Assembly (NCBI GenBank): GCA_903813345.2
Contig: CAIIXF020000002.1
Location: 30,500,926-30,560,925 of the forward strand
Reading direction: 5' to 3'
Length of the DNA: 60,000 nucleotides
Source of the DNA: Owenia fusiformis
Lineage: Eukaryota; Annelida; Polychaeta; Sabellida; Oweniidae
In this document: in pieces, positions 49,760 through 60,000 of the stretch
How positions within the stretch are numbered: the stretch's first letter is position 1
How the letters are laid out: each line of letters begins with the position of its first letter
Program-made: the position numbers and the translations under genes
Notes under the pieces: model-generated
The model's database searches: none
Told to the model about the DNA's origin: nothing
What the model saw: only the letters and a program-made list of their open reading frames with translations

Positions 49760-51176
49760 CGACTTTATGGCCATTTTACAAAACATGTTCAAAATCTCGC
49801 TCTTGTCTTTGGAGGCAAACCTGAACGCATCGGATGTAGTTTTTTGAATACACACTAACAGAATCCTTTCTAATCGCTTGTTTTAACTCTCTGATGGTTC
49901 TCGGCTTGCTTATATACACATTGTCTTCGAAATAGCCCCAAAGGTAAAATTCTGGGGACTCATATTAGTGGGTGATTTTGGTATGTTTTGCCGTTTGGAG
50001 CATGTTTTGTAAAATGGCCATGAAATTGTCCCACTTGGAAAAATCGAAACTTAAGAGAATGAGATAACATTGAACAAGGTTCAACTGCTTACAATATGCA
50101 AGTAGAAACACTACATGGATCACTTTCCAAAATGCTTGGCAAAACTGCTGAATGCTTGTTATATGTTTATCTCTATATCAATTTAGTCAACTCATCGAAA
50201 AGTCTCTCATTGGGGTTCTTATTACTTGAATGCATTAGAAAGTGGTCTATGGTGCCTTCTTAGAAATATTAAAGGCAGAATCAGTGATAACAAGTAGACT
50301 AAACTTAAAGGAACAAAATGCGTAAATGAAGTCTCACATTTGATCTTCATAGTATTTCCAATGGATTAATAAGTACCTGATCTTTCATTTGACACCAAAA
50401 ACAGCTCAAACAGATCACATCAGAGTTGACCATATGCCATCTTTTAATTCAAGAGTTATTTAAAATATACACTTTGTGAAAAGTGGTAATTCACTTCTTT
50501 TGATCTCTGAACTTCAAATGCTGTTTTCTATGCAAGTAATTTTTTTTACACTTCAGTATTGACCAAAATTAAAGTTTTTATCATGTTTGATTGAGCGTTT
50601 GAGTAACATTTCTCAAATAATATTTTGTCCCTTTTCCTTCAAAAAAGGTGCATTGCCTGTTTAACTAAAACATTTTGATTTTCATATCATTCCTTGTCAT
50701 ATTTTCTAAAAATACCCAAATTGTATACTGTATTTGAGAAAAATAAAGATTTTTACAATATAATACATTCAAAGCGTATTTAAAATTTTCTATTCTTCTA
50801 ATGGTTTTCATTTTCCACTTTGAATCTTTAATAACTTCACCAATGTATAACATATTGTGGATCTTTTGGGGAATATATATTTGTGATGGCAAGGAATATA
50901 TTGGTAGGTCAACTGTATATTTTGCAATTTTGTCACCCCCTTTGCATCTGATTGATCTTGAAAAAGTCAGTACCTTTTCTAACAGAAAATTCCACTTCGA
51001 CAAATTTTTGACAATTGTAAAATGGTTGACATTTCTTTTTACAACACTCAGCTTTAATTTTCAAATGTAAAAAGTTGATGATAATATCAGAACTACTTTT
51101 TATATAATTTGTTTAAAGGCTTCCTTAAGGTTCCAAGTATAACATATATAATTAATTAATAATTAAATTTTCTCAC
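49760..51176. other. Intron 1 proximal segment, no gene recognised
   Basis: At 50770-50960 there is a copy of the dispersed repeat also seen at 11440-11640. Otherwise AT-rich with only short frames. Confidence 0.5.
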
Positions 51177-51260
51177 CATTTGCTCTACCACCTTTGCTAC
51201 TGCCCCTGGTTTTAGATGAAGACATAATCCTTCACAATTTGTCCAACAGATAGTACGGAC
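51177..51260 (-). CDS. MGA: MGA-like exon 1: end of 5' UTR and start codon (coding 51225-51177)
   Basis: The ATG at 51225-51223 opens MSSSKTRGSSKGGRAN, basic and serine/glycine-rich, and the exon ends in phase 1 (G), matching the acceptor at 30414 to form a Glu codon. The acceptor has a strong polypyrimidine tract (ttttgctttcag) and the donor is ATG|gtgaga. In the reading frame used, a TGA at 51234-51232 lies 6 nt upstream of the ATG within this same exon, so no upstream exon can add protein through it. ATG context has A at -3. Alternative: a distal promoter outside the window could splice T-box exons directly to 30414 and skip this exon. Confidence is moderate because the intron that follows is 20.8 kb. 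Confidence 0.62.
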
Positions 51261-51930
51261 CTGAAAGCAAAAGGTAAAATTCAAATTAGACAAACACAGA
51301 AAGAGAATATTGCTTAGGGTATTCTTGTATGACCCCAGAACAAGTGAATATTTTAATGAGTTTTCTCGCAGAGTATCACGAAAAAGAACAATAAGCCCTA
51401 TGGTGCAAATTACATGGTCACACATTTCAATGTGTCAACCTTGTCGAGCACACTCAAGACGGCTTGTCGATGGTGCACCACAGAAGTTGCAATAAACTGT
51501 AATGTCTTTCAAAAGAATCATGTGAGTGTAAGGGCTATTTTTATTGAAGTTTGACCAGGTAACTAATTTAGTTCAAGAGAAGACTCTGTTTAGGTACTAC
51601 ATGTACTGCCAATAAATCAAAGCCCTGGCAGACTAACATGGAATAAATCTGTAAGTGATGAAGAAATATCCTTGACATTCAGTGATCTGAATGACAATTT
51701 AATTATTATGAATATCTGAAAGTTTCATCAGGTAACACTTTTAAGTGTTAGAGCATTTGGCTTTTTATAAGTAGCATCACCCATTTTCAATGTTTGGAAT
51801 TGCATTCATTTCTACATCGATCAGTCACAATGCGAGGTAATTTGGACCATGTTGTCTAAAATGCGAAATTTTTAAGGAAGTAATGCAAAAATTTCTATGA
51901 AATTTTGAAAATAAATTTTCCTTATAAACT

Positions 51931-53422
51931 CACAGGCTGGTATCGAAATAATTGTCCACTGTGACGGAGTGTGCTATTTTGCATAGAAACACTAGGAAAT
52001 CCACACAATTTATTTTTTTACTCATATGTTTTGCTATATCAAAGAAAATTACTGACTCCATGCAATGAATATATCATTTGCGGGTAACTTTAACTTCTGT
52101 TTGAAGTCCAACAACGCAAAGAGTAAAAGCTATTGAAAACGGCGTCGGAGTATCATACTCCAAAATGTACCATTTCTTTTATTTCTTTTTAATGGTACAA
52201 TATAGCGACACGATAACATTTACATGTTTTCAGCATAACTCTGAAGGTATTAATGAGATATTTATGTATTAGGTAATTTTGATTTTTTTTATAAAAAATA
52301 ATATTTAAATTTTTTGTCCGCTGTGACGGAGCAGTTTCAAATCTGAAATACGTTAAGAATTTAGATTCTCTTTAGATTCTCTTTATAACTACACGTTATA
52401 GAGGAGGGAGCGTGTTAAATCTCTTTCGTAAAGTATTCTGAAAAATAAAACGGAATAAAAGTACACAATTCAAATTCTGAGATGGATATACGACCACTCT
52501 TTAAGCTTCTTTTCTCAGTTTGTACTGTAATCCAAGTTATGCATGGTAACTCATGAAAATGATAGTCAACTTTACTTCAGTATAGGGTATTTGCCTTTCC
52601 TTAGGCCTACTGTGGATCCATCACCTGACATGGTCATTTTTTATGGTAACTTATATACAGTAATATTATGTGGTAAAATGTTATACATCTGTCGGAATGC
52701 AGGATGTCTGTTCGCTATTTCGAATAAATTCATATTAGCCCTATTTACACTACACGTGACATTCCAAGACGTCTTGGCGAAAACGTATTAGAAATATTAT
52801 GTTGAGTTTACACCATGTTGATTCATGTTGATTTCAGTACAAACCTCCGAAAAATGCTAAGAGTGGTCGTTTTTATATCTCAGATTTACATTACCCCAGA
52901 TCTCCCAGAGGCTACTTGTCATAATTTAGGAAAGTGATTCGTGACGTTCTCTCTTCTAAGGGTACTTTTAAAAGGTATAATTTGAATCTAAATTCTTAAC
53001 GTAGTTCACAGTTAAAACTACTCCGTCACAGCTGACAAAAAATGTAAACATTATTTTTTATAAAAAATATTAAAAATACCCAATACATCAAGATATCATT
53101 AATACCTTCAGAGTTATGCTGAAAACATATGTAAATATTATCGTGTCACTATATTGTACCATTAAAAAGAAATAAAAGAAATGGTACATTTTGGAGTATG
53201 AAACCCCGGCGCAGTTTTCAATAGCTTTTAATCTTAGCATTGTTGGACTTCAAACAAAAGTTAAAGTTACCCGCAAATGATATACCCATTGCATGGAGTA
53301 AGAAACTTTCTTTAGTATAGCGAAATAAATGAGTAAAAAAATTAATTGTTCGGGTTTCTTAGTGTATCTATGCAAAATAGCATGCTCCGTCACAGCGGAC
53401 AAATTTTCGATACCAGTCTGTG
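51931..53422. mobile_element. Foldback element copy 4 (CACAGG family) with a nested insertion
   Basis: Terminus CACAGGCTGGTATCGAAA at 51931 and inverse ending GTCTGTG at 53422. Perfect 5-bp duplication aaact at 51926-51930 and 53423-53427. Without the 651-bp nested element it would be about 840 bp, matching copy 2 (830 bp). Confidence 0.9.
52351..53001. mobile_element. Nested element with TA duplication inside foldback copy 4
   Basis: Inverted termini CGTTAAGAATTTAGATTC and GAATCTAAATTCTTAACG flanked by ta on both sides (52349-52350, 53002-53003). TA duplication suggests a Tc1/mariner-type non-autonomous element. The interior also shows inverted blocks (agagtggtcg / cgaccactct). No transposase frame. 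Confidence 0.8.
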
Positions 53423-53475
53423 AAACTGCGAAAAAAAATTTTGATGAAAGAAAAAATAGCTATGCCTACATTTTA

Positions 53476-53878
53476 GGGCAGGCATCAAAAGTTCGATGTC
53501 GGATCGGAAACTAAATAAATCTAGTTTTGACTCTGACCCCCCTCCCCCCAAAACTAAATACCACGAAAGTTGATTGCTGACTTCCGGTTTCAGAATTTGA
53601 AAAATTATTGCTAAATGCGATCTACTTTTTGTAAATTATCGTAATTTGTGGCTTTTAACAACTATTGATAGAATAGAATCCATTGGAATGATCTTGACGA
53701 AGAAAGCAGCAGGTAAAATCTTTTTTTAAAACAATTCCAAGGCATTCTGAGTCTAAATTGCCGAAAATTTGAAATGTTGAAATTTGTCGGATAGCAAACT
53801 GAAATGGGTTTGAACCCCCTCCCCCCTAACTAGATTTATTTAGTTTTCTATCCGACATCGAACTTTTGATGCCTCCCC
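53476..53878. mobile_element. PIF/Harbinger-like MITE, 403 bp
   Basis: Termini GGGCAGGCATCAAAAGTTCG and its inverse ending TGATGCCTCCCC, flanked by tta on both sides (53473-53475, 53879-53881). A TTA duplication and G-rich termini fit PIF/Harbinger (TWA target). The arms pair for about 50 bp and more (ctaaataaatctagtt). Confidence 0.75.
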
Positions 53879-54311
53879 TTATATAACTGTTTTTTGTTAA
53901 CATTTTTTGTTTTTTAGTGTAATTGTTTTTTGTTCCTTTCTACCATTACCATCTCGAGAATGAAATAAAATATCTTTCTGAACCTTGTTGGAACAAAATA
54001 GCATATGTAACAACATTTTCTTAGACCTCTCAATATTATAATAATAGTTATACAAAGGTGAATTTGGTTGATTTAACAAAAAGTAATCAAAAACAAAAAA
54101 CCCAAAATAGATAACAATTAAGATAAACCTTTTATTTCATTAACAAGATACTTTTTTAAATCAACCAAACTTTCCTTTGTGCAATTACAATATCAAGGGA
54201 CCTAAAAACAAACTTTGTGCTTATACTCATTTTGTTCCAATGCGAACATATGATACCAAGAATAAAAGAAGTGTCACATGTGTTTTTTAAAACAATAAAG
54301 AGAAAAGTATA

Positions 54312-54804
54312 TACTGTACTCCCGTTAATTTTTCGGCGCTACTATATTTTGCGCTTTTCGTGAGTTTTGGAAATTTGGGAAATATAATAGCCGCAAAATT
54401 CCTTCAGTTTTAATTTGCGAAATTTGATAGTCATAAAATTCCAAGGAAATTCCCGGGGATTTCAATGTTGACAATATTTTTGTCTAGTGCTGGGCAATAA
54501 CAGGTAAAAATGTGACATTTTGAGTTTTGAAAAAGAGAAATTAGAAGAGAGATCGTAATTACTGTATTAAAGTGAACTTTCTAATGAAAAGGCTTAATAA
54601 GAAGCCAAAATCATTGGGTGAAGGAACAACCATGGCTGATATCAAAGTCGAAACAGTAATCCTGTATGACAAATCCACGGAAATTAATAGCGGTGAAATT
54701 TCAAAAAACTGAAAATTAGCGAAATACATGTATAAAAGCCGAGAAAATTCAAAATACCAAAAACAAGAAATATAATATCGTCAAAAATTAGTGGGAGTAC
54801 AGTA
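54312..54804. repeat. MITE with TACTGTACTCCC termini
   Basis: Left tactgtactcccgttaatttttcggc and right gtcaaaaattagtgggagtacagta are inverted, set in TATA on both sides. Partial pairing of the arms continues. Probably Tc1/mariner-type with TA target. Confidence 0.7.
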
Positions 54805-55493
54805 TATATATTTTTAAATTATATTGTTACCATTCAAAAGATGACCATTTAATATATTGACGATGTGTAAAATTATCAAAATTGTTTGATAACTGGTTTA
54901 AGAGAAACGTGTGTTCAAAAAGTTCACCATATCGATACCAATCATTTACGAGAGCTTTCTATATGAGTATGATGTTGCTAGAACAGATCACATCATTATC
55001 TTAATATCTTTGCTGTTCATTTGTATGTTCCTAATTTGTTATTAAAATTTAAATATAGGTTGTAAAATATTTATTATCGGATTAGATTATAAACTCTTTT
55101 TTATCATCACATTTTCAGGTGGTGAAAATCAAAACAATTTTTATCTTAAACATAGCAAAACAAGGCAAAATTTGGGCTGTTTTTTGGCTGTCTAATTATC
55201 GTCAAAGTTGTTTTATTCTACCGACAAGGAATATGTAAGTTACAATTTTTTTATAGAAAATCTCTCTATCCTGATATGTCTAAATATTTTCAAGGTATAG
55301 GATCAAAAGTTAGATTGTACCCTTGAGCAGTTTTTTTGAAACGAAATCGAAATTGAATAAAATAGACCCTTGCATACACCCTTAATAACTTTAATTTTCT
55401 CAATTCAACAGACCTGATTTAAGCCAAAACGTATCAATAAATGACAAGTATTTCCTTTTCTAAGAGGGTTAAATATGTATTACTTAACTGTAC

Positions 55494-55713
55494 TTCTACT
55501 TTATTTGGTGCCGTTTTAATTTTGCGGATCCACCAAATTGTTAAAGCCTGCCAAATTAAGTAGTCACCAAATTCAATATTTCATATTTCAATCGTACATA
55601 TGTGTAGTATATACTTTTTAATATTGCAATTCCGTCAAATTAAGTAGCCGCCAAATGTTAAAAACAGCAAATCTGTCAAAATAAGTAGTGCCAAATTAAG
55701 TAAAAGTACAGTA
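55494..55713. repeat. Second, related TACTGTAC-type MITE
   Basis: Left ttaactgtacttctactttatttggtg and right gccaaattaagtaaaagtacagta are inverted. The words ccaaattaagta and gtcaaattaag repeat inside. Non-coding. Confidence 0.65.
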
Positions 55714-56274
55714 TCCCCTAGGGATTTTTGTTATTATGTTGACCTACTTTTTTCAAAGAATACAAGACTTTTCTGAGCAGTTATTGAATAAGGTTTACAA
55801 CAATACAAACATGATTGAAATCAGACGAGTAATAAAAAATGCTCCGCCCCCCTGCAACTTAGTGTTAAAAGGTTGCAGACAAAAGGGTTAATACAAGGCA
55901 TTAATTTGACAAAATGTATTTGTGACCTTGAAAATTTTTCAATTTGAAGCGCCGGAGTTGAAAAAATACTTTTTTGACCTCTTTTGCGATATATTGCCAT
56001 GCTTATGGTGAAAGATGTGCCCGCCCAAGTGGTATGTTGAAGATTAGCATTGTCAGGGAGTATAATATGTTTTAGAATAATAATTTAACAAGATATATAA
56101 AACATTTTAGTGGCCCATCTTGCAACACGACCCTTCTAAACTTGCTCCCCCAACTTCATGCCTAAGGCCTCCGTGCCTCACCTAAAATAAAGAACTCATA
56201 TCCTTGCCAGGTATGTTTAATGCTGTTATAAATATATCAGAAATCACCTGGGGATACAGTAGGCCTAGCCTAGA

Positions 56275-56697
56275 TTGCACATTTTGTTAATGTATGTCTG
56301 GTTTTCAAAAATTCAAAACTTAGATCTATGCCTCAATGCCATCATGTGCTCGTTTAGACGTACCATCATCAAGCTACTAAGTCCTGGTTGCTGGAGTCAC
56401 ATTGTCAATTGGAAATATGCTACAGCACAGGAAACAAGCCATAACATAAGCCAAAGAAGCACATTTTTTCTCATCAAAGCCAGCCACGCTTTCGAAAACT
56501 CGGCAGCAAACCATCACTTTTTGATCGAACATTTCTTTCCTACCATTCGCTCAGAAACACATTTACTGATTCAAGTATCTGATTCATATGAAAATGAAAA
56601 AGTGTACTCACTTTTAGAAAAATCGGAAACCGATTCGAGGAAAATAAGCAGATTTAAACCATCCAAATTTGGCGTAATCCATCGGCCATTAAAATAA
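56275..56697 (+). other. 140-codon open frame of uncertain status
   Basis: Longest plus-strand frame outside the gene's antisense, ending SRFKPSKFGVIHRPLK. Unlike most frames here it has no visible repeat structure and includes CpG-containing codons. However, it has no recognised domain, no Kozak support, and it overlaps the candidate minus-strand promoter and first exon. It could be a terminal exon of a plus-strand gene or chance. Confidence 0.2.
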
Positions 56698-56800
56698 TTC
56701 GAGTTGCATTGTGGGAAAACTGTGTGGCGCGAAATTTTCACATGTAACACGCCTTTCAAATTATCTGTCGGGCATCGTGTCACGTGGCGATTATTAAGCT
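56613..56800 (-). promoter_or_regulatory. Candidate distal promoter and 5' UTR exon of the MGA-like gene
   Basis: Contains an E2F consensus TTTCGCGCC (minus strand; plus ggcgcgaaa at 56726-56734), a CACGTG E-box (56781-56786) and a tgtgggaaa word (about 56710). CpGs, otherwise rare here, cluster. On the minus strand a good donor (AAAA|gtgagtac at 56611-56610) would end a non-coding first exon about 5.4 kb upstream of the start exon. Inference only; no TATA box or initiator was identified. Confidence 0.35.
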
Positions 56801-57487
56801 TCTCATCAAGAATGGTAATGAATGGATTTATCTGATATTATCCTAGGAATACAAAGGTTTTGACAATCGTTAACGCAAAGGACCCGGGGGAAGGGATCGA
56901 ACTGTATCCTCTGAATCTCTTGTTCAGCAATCTCATTATACTTCAGATTTGACTAATTCAAAAACTTCAGGCGTGAGGGGATAAGATAAGTGGAAAATCT
57001 CCTCCATACTTTCTCCACAAGCCTTGATTTGAGGGCAAATTGCGGCATAACAGTAAAATATAAAGTGAGAATGATCGGTCCCTTTGAAATTTCAATTAAA
57101 ATTTGTGGTGGTTCATGACTCTTCAATCGGAAAGTTTTTCGAAAAGTTCACTAGAACATTATCACACGTTTACACTGTTTTGCACACATGGGTATGTTGT
57201 TTTACTTTTAAATGTGTATTTATATATTTTCCATGAATCCAAACCACATGAATACGGATCGTTTTACTTTTATGTCAATTAGTTCATATCAATAAAAGTT
57301 ATATCCAAAAATAGCAGGATTTCTTATTTTTGAGGGGGGTCACTTGAATATACAGTTTGGAACAAAAATAACGACACATACATACATCAGTGGATGAGTA
57401 CAAAATGTAAAATATACAAATTTTAGGGACATGTTTATCTAGAATTTGAGACTATAGGGCTTTCAAAACACCATGGTTTGGATATGG

Positions 57488-57786
57488 CAGGCCTGTCAAC
57501 TGTCCCGCAATTTGCGTATTTGTCACGCATTTGCTGAAGAATTTGAAGTCACGCCAGTTTTTTTTGCGTGACAGAAAATGTCACGCAAAATACGCATTTT
57601 ACCTGGTAATTGTCACGCAAAAATATTTCTGTAGAAATTTTTTCGAAACATGTTTACGATACGGTAAAAATACGAACGCCGGAAAAAACCGAACGCAATT
57701 TGTTCGGATTTGTCACGCGAATCCCGTATGTGTCACGCATGTTCATTGGAAATTTTTCGTACCTACCCCCCCCACCCCCACCCCCG

Positions 57787-57819
<33 letters not shown>

Positions 57820-58016
57820 TTGACGACATCCCGAGCGTAGCGAGCGCGAAAAATTTGAGGGGTTCAAAGTTTGGCAAAGGTGCTCAAACTTTGGCCAAAG
57901 GTGTTTAAAAGTTGGCTAAAGGTGTTCAAAATTTGGACAAAAGTGTTCAGATTTGGACTTAGGTGTCCAACATTTTGAAGTCACTCATATTAGGTGGTCC
58001 CAAGTTGACAGCCCTG
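57488..58016. mobile_element. hAT-like non-autonomous element, 529 bp, with a poly-C tract
   Basis: Termini CAGGCCTGTCAAC and GTTGACAGCCCTG, typical hAT-style ends, with a 7-bp flanking duplication gatatgg (57481-57487, 58017-58023). Inside are repeated tgtcacgca words (six or more) and a run of about 32 C at 57787-57818, then several aaaggtgttcaaa-ttgg units. The Pro-rich frame over the C run is not a gene. Confidence 0.8.
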
Positions 58017-58029
58017 GATATGGTGATAG

Positions 58030-58925
58030 AAAATCTTACCTTCTTCTTAGGCCACGTATCATAGTCATATAAATCTGACCCTCGTATGATGTTATTTGTT
58101 GTTATTTTTTCTGATTTGGATATTTATTTTTTCTTATTTTCTTGCATACGAGGGTCATACACACTCGGCGATTCTATATTGCGGGAAATGCTTTCCTGGC
58201 CTGTCTACCCAACCAAATTCACACAAATGATGAATAAATTTCTTTGCTTCAACTATAAAGTATTTAATCTTACCTTAGGCACGTAAAAGGCTTGGTAATT
58301 GAAGGAAATTGCCACTTGAATTTTAAAATTTTTTCATTTTGCCATACCAAGGTCACTTCCGGGTTAATCTGAATCTAGATGTAAAACTATATTGGTATTT
58401 GTTACAGGAAGATTCAGTTGAAAGGGAAGCAGTGTCGTTAAGAAGGGAAGTTATTTGGAAAAGTTATTGTTTCAAAATGAGAAAAGTATGAGAGAACGGC
58501 TTTGGAATCGATCTCTGTGTAATAAATAATTATGATTCAGTTTCGATACATGTTCTACATTTAGACTACGGGAAACAACATTTAGCAATGGCGGGCGATA
58601 ATGAAAATATAAATCAATTGATTATATTTCGTCAATTATCAAGCGTTTTACTTGTCTAAGGTAAGATTTAACACTTTGATGTTGGAGCTAAATAATTACT
58701 CGATAATTTGTGTGACTTTGGTTAGTATGGTAACTATAGTTACCCAGACAGGCCAGAAAAGCGTTTACCGCAATTTGTTAGCAATAATATCTACGACCGT
58801 ATATGCTAAGAAAATGATAAAAAATAAATATCCAAATAAGAACAAGGAATATCGAAGAACAGCATACAACGGTCAGATTTATATGACTACTGTATCATGG
58901 CCTTCATCCAAGGATAAATTCCTGC
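58030..58925. repeat. Foldback structure of about 900 bp
   Basis: ggccacgtatcatagtcatataaatctgacc (58050) is inverted at 58876-58905 (ggtcagatttatatgactac...tatcatggcc). An inner pair tatttaatcttaccttaggcacgtaaaa (58262) is inverted at 58642-58675. The short plus-strand frames here fall within it. Boundaries approximate. Confidence 0.7.
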
Positions 58926-59062
58926 ATATAACAGGTCATGTCGTAATCATAAAATTTGAAATCAAATGTCCGCCATTTTTCCACATCACAATTTGAATTG
59001 CGAGTTTTTTGCTAATGCTTTGATCACTTCTTGGTTGTTTTCAAATATTTTATTGGGTAATA

Positions 59063-60000
59063 CAGGCCTGTCAACCTTGGAACACCTGAGTGACTTACAA
59101 ATGTTAAACACCATACCTTCACACTTCCAAAAGTCAATGGAAAATTAACCTCAAGCTAATTTGCATTGCAAAATGTGATAATTCCTAATATGAATGTTGG
59201 TCTTATATTTCAAATACACTTTATACTCACATCTGATATTATCTTTTATCAAACATGCAGTATTTATCGTAGAATAGAATGAATTTCAGCTAGAATTGGT
59301 GTGGAAAATTTCAATTGACGATTCTCTGTCAGATTACGCTCTAATCCACTGATTATAATCTATTGATTGCTAAATGCGATGTGCACTGTAAGAAATAACT
59401 TCTGTTTCAGTGTCACCCCACATTTTTAACATGGAAATAGGAGGGGTTATTTATCGTAATCATGTCTTAATTTCTTGCTTTGGAGGCACAATATCGTAAA
59501 CAAAGGACAGGATAAGTTTAAATGATTGAAGATGTAAATATTTTCGATCTGTTCACAGCTAAATGTCTGAAGAAGCAAATTCTATAATGTGGTTTTGTAA
59601 GATATCAAGCTCTGATTTTCTCCGCCTTTTGAGAAAATTGCCACTCAAATTGGAGTAAATTTCTGTTTTGATGATGGCAATTTGATACGTTTTAGACACC
59701 AATTGCAAGCATTGTGTGCAGTTACACTTTTGCTTGATATATTCGCGATTTAAATCAAAGGAGCTGTGCAAATAAATGAAATTTTTAAGATCAATCAATT
59801 TTATATTATATTTATACTTCCTTGTCGGCCATTTTGTTTTTCAGGTTACCAATCAAATCAAAGGATTCAGCAAAATGGCGGATATAAAATTTTCCATTGA
59901 CTTTTGGTAGTGCTTCAAATTGTGAACACCTTGGTCCAAATCTGAACACTTTGGTCCAAATCTGAACACTTTGATCCAAATTGAACAAGAAAAGTCGAAA
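59063..60000. mobile_element. Second hAT-like element, cut off by the window end
   Basis: Left terminus CAGGCCTGTCAACCTTGG at 59063, like the element at 57488. Inner arm cttccaaaagtcaatggaaaatt (59126) is inverted at 59890-59912 (aattttccattgacttttgg). The end of the window has three gaacac-ttggtccaaatct units related to those of the first element. The right terminus lies outside the window. Confidence 0.6.

Larger units (their letters stand above)
30415..51176. other. Intron 1 of the MGA-like gene (20.8 kb)
   Basis: Bounded by donor ATG|gtgaga and acceptor tttttccag. Filled by the repeats listed separately. No exon with coding character was seen inside on either strand. It could contain alternative promoters or first exons that I cannot detect. 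Confidence 0.55.
2060..51260 (-). other. MGA: Gene span: MGA-like (MAX gene-associated) transcription factor, 16 coding exons
   Basis: Hand-assembled spliced gene. Joining the 16 exons listed below gives 11,499 nt (3832 codons plus TGA), and every GT-AG junction preserves frame. What is seen: a Cys-rich block with CRKPGCMFGCTC and CKLGCICAS motifs, as in the MGA conserved domain (DUF4801), and a C-terminal basic helix-loop-helix followed by a leucine/isoleucine zipper. What is known: vertebrate MGA dimerises with MAX through its bHLHZip, binds CACGTG E-boxes and recruits the PRC1.6 repressor complex with E2F6 in the nucleus. The rest is long, polar, low-complexity sequence, typical of MGA. 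Vertebrate MGA is about 3000 residues and begins with a T-box, which is absent here. First intron 20.8 kb; intron 5 is 8.5 kb because of a nested transposon. The 3' limit is set by a candidate polyadenylation signal and is approximate. Confidence 0.88.

Noticed and set aside
50665-51003. 112-codon minus-strand frame
   Set aside because: Overlaps a dispersed repeat also found at 11440-11640, 32770 and 47560; not conserved as a frame there.
57531-57908. Proline-rich open frame
   Set aside because: Created by the C run and tgtcacgca repeats of a hAT-like element.
58571-58664. ATGGCGGGCGATAATG start with a following GTAAG, resembling a first exon of a plus-strand gene
   Set aside because: The frame stops after 23 codons before the donor, and the segment is part of an inverted repeat (inner arm mirrored at about 58262).
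58652-58996. 114-codon plus-strand frame
   Set aside because: Lies across the right arm of a foldback structure; no domain.

Overview
This 60 kb window is AT-rich, intron-rich animal DNA. Spliced genes with canonical GT-AG introns, a metazoan-type transcription factor and very dense, degenerate transposon debris point to a non-vertebrate animal, probably a marine bilaterian. The species cannot be named from the sequence alone.

One gene can be supported. It lies on the minus strand between 51260 and about 2060 and encodes an MGA (MAX gene-associated)-like protein. I assembled 16 coding exons by hand. All splice phases agree, the coding length is 11,499 nt, and the protein is 3832 residues. 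Reading 5' to 3' on the minus strand, the exons are: a short start exon (51225-51177); a giant low-complexity exon (30414-26308); a set of small exons carrying the cysteine-rich MGA conserved domain (DUF4801) between 25724 and 12042; two more large disordered exons (11146-7346 and 6980-5868); and four C-terminal exons (4999-2470) that build a basic helix-loop-helix-zipper. The model contains no T-box, because the start exon has an in-frame stop just upstream of its ATG. Vertebrate MGA has both a T-box and a bHLHZip and works with MAX in the PRC1.6/E2F6 repressor complex. This homologue seems to keep only the E-box half, or to make it from an internal promoter. Each of its three largest exons carries its own in-frame minisatellite.

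The introns and the upstream flank are full of mobile-element relics. The clearest is a foldback family with about 400-bp arms, termini CACAGGCTGGTATCGAAA and 5-bp target duplications. It has four copies: 16263-24269, 34819-35648, 45602-46363 and 51931-53422. Two of these carry nested insertions, one of them a 7.16 kb long-inverted-repeat element packed with ~370-bp satellite units. A second, unrelated foldback (48797-49747) also starts with CAC and has a perfect 5-bp duplication. There are also a hAT-like element (57488-58016), a PIF/Harbinger-like MITE (53476-53878), a TA-flanked insertion (52351-53001) and several smaller hairpins. Tandem arrays include units built around CCAAAATGGC (30950-32130, 38200-39590), a CCATGG-rich block (37250-40690) and a GGGGTAGATGTGACTT minisatellite (32130-32320, 47870-48610).

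Upstream of the start exon, around 56700-56790, an E2F consensus and a CACGTG E-box lie 46 bp apart. This is a candidate promoter, and these are the motif types bound by E2F6 and by MGA/MAX. No tRNA, rRNA, CRISPR or second protein gene was found.
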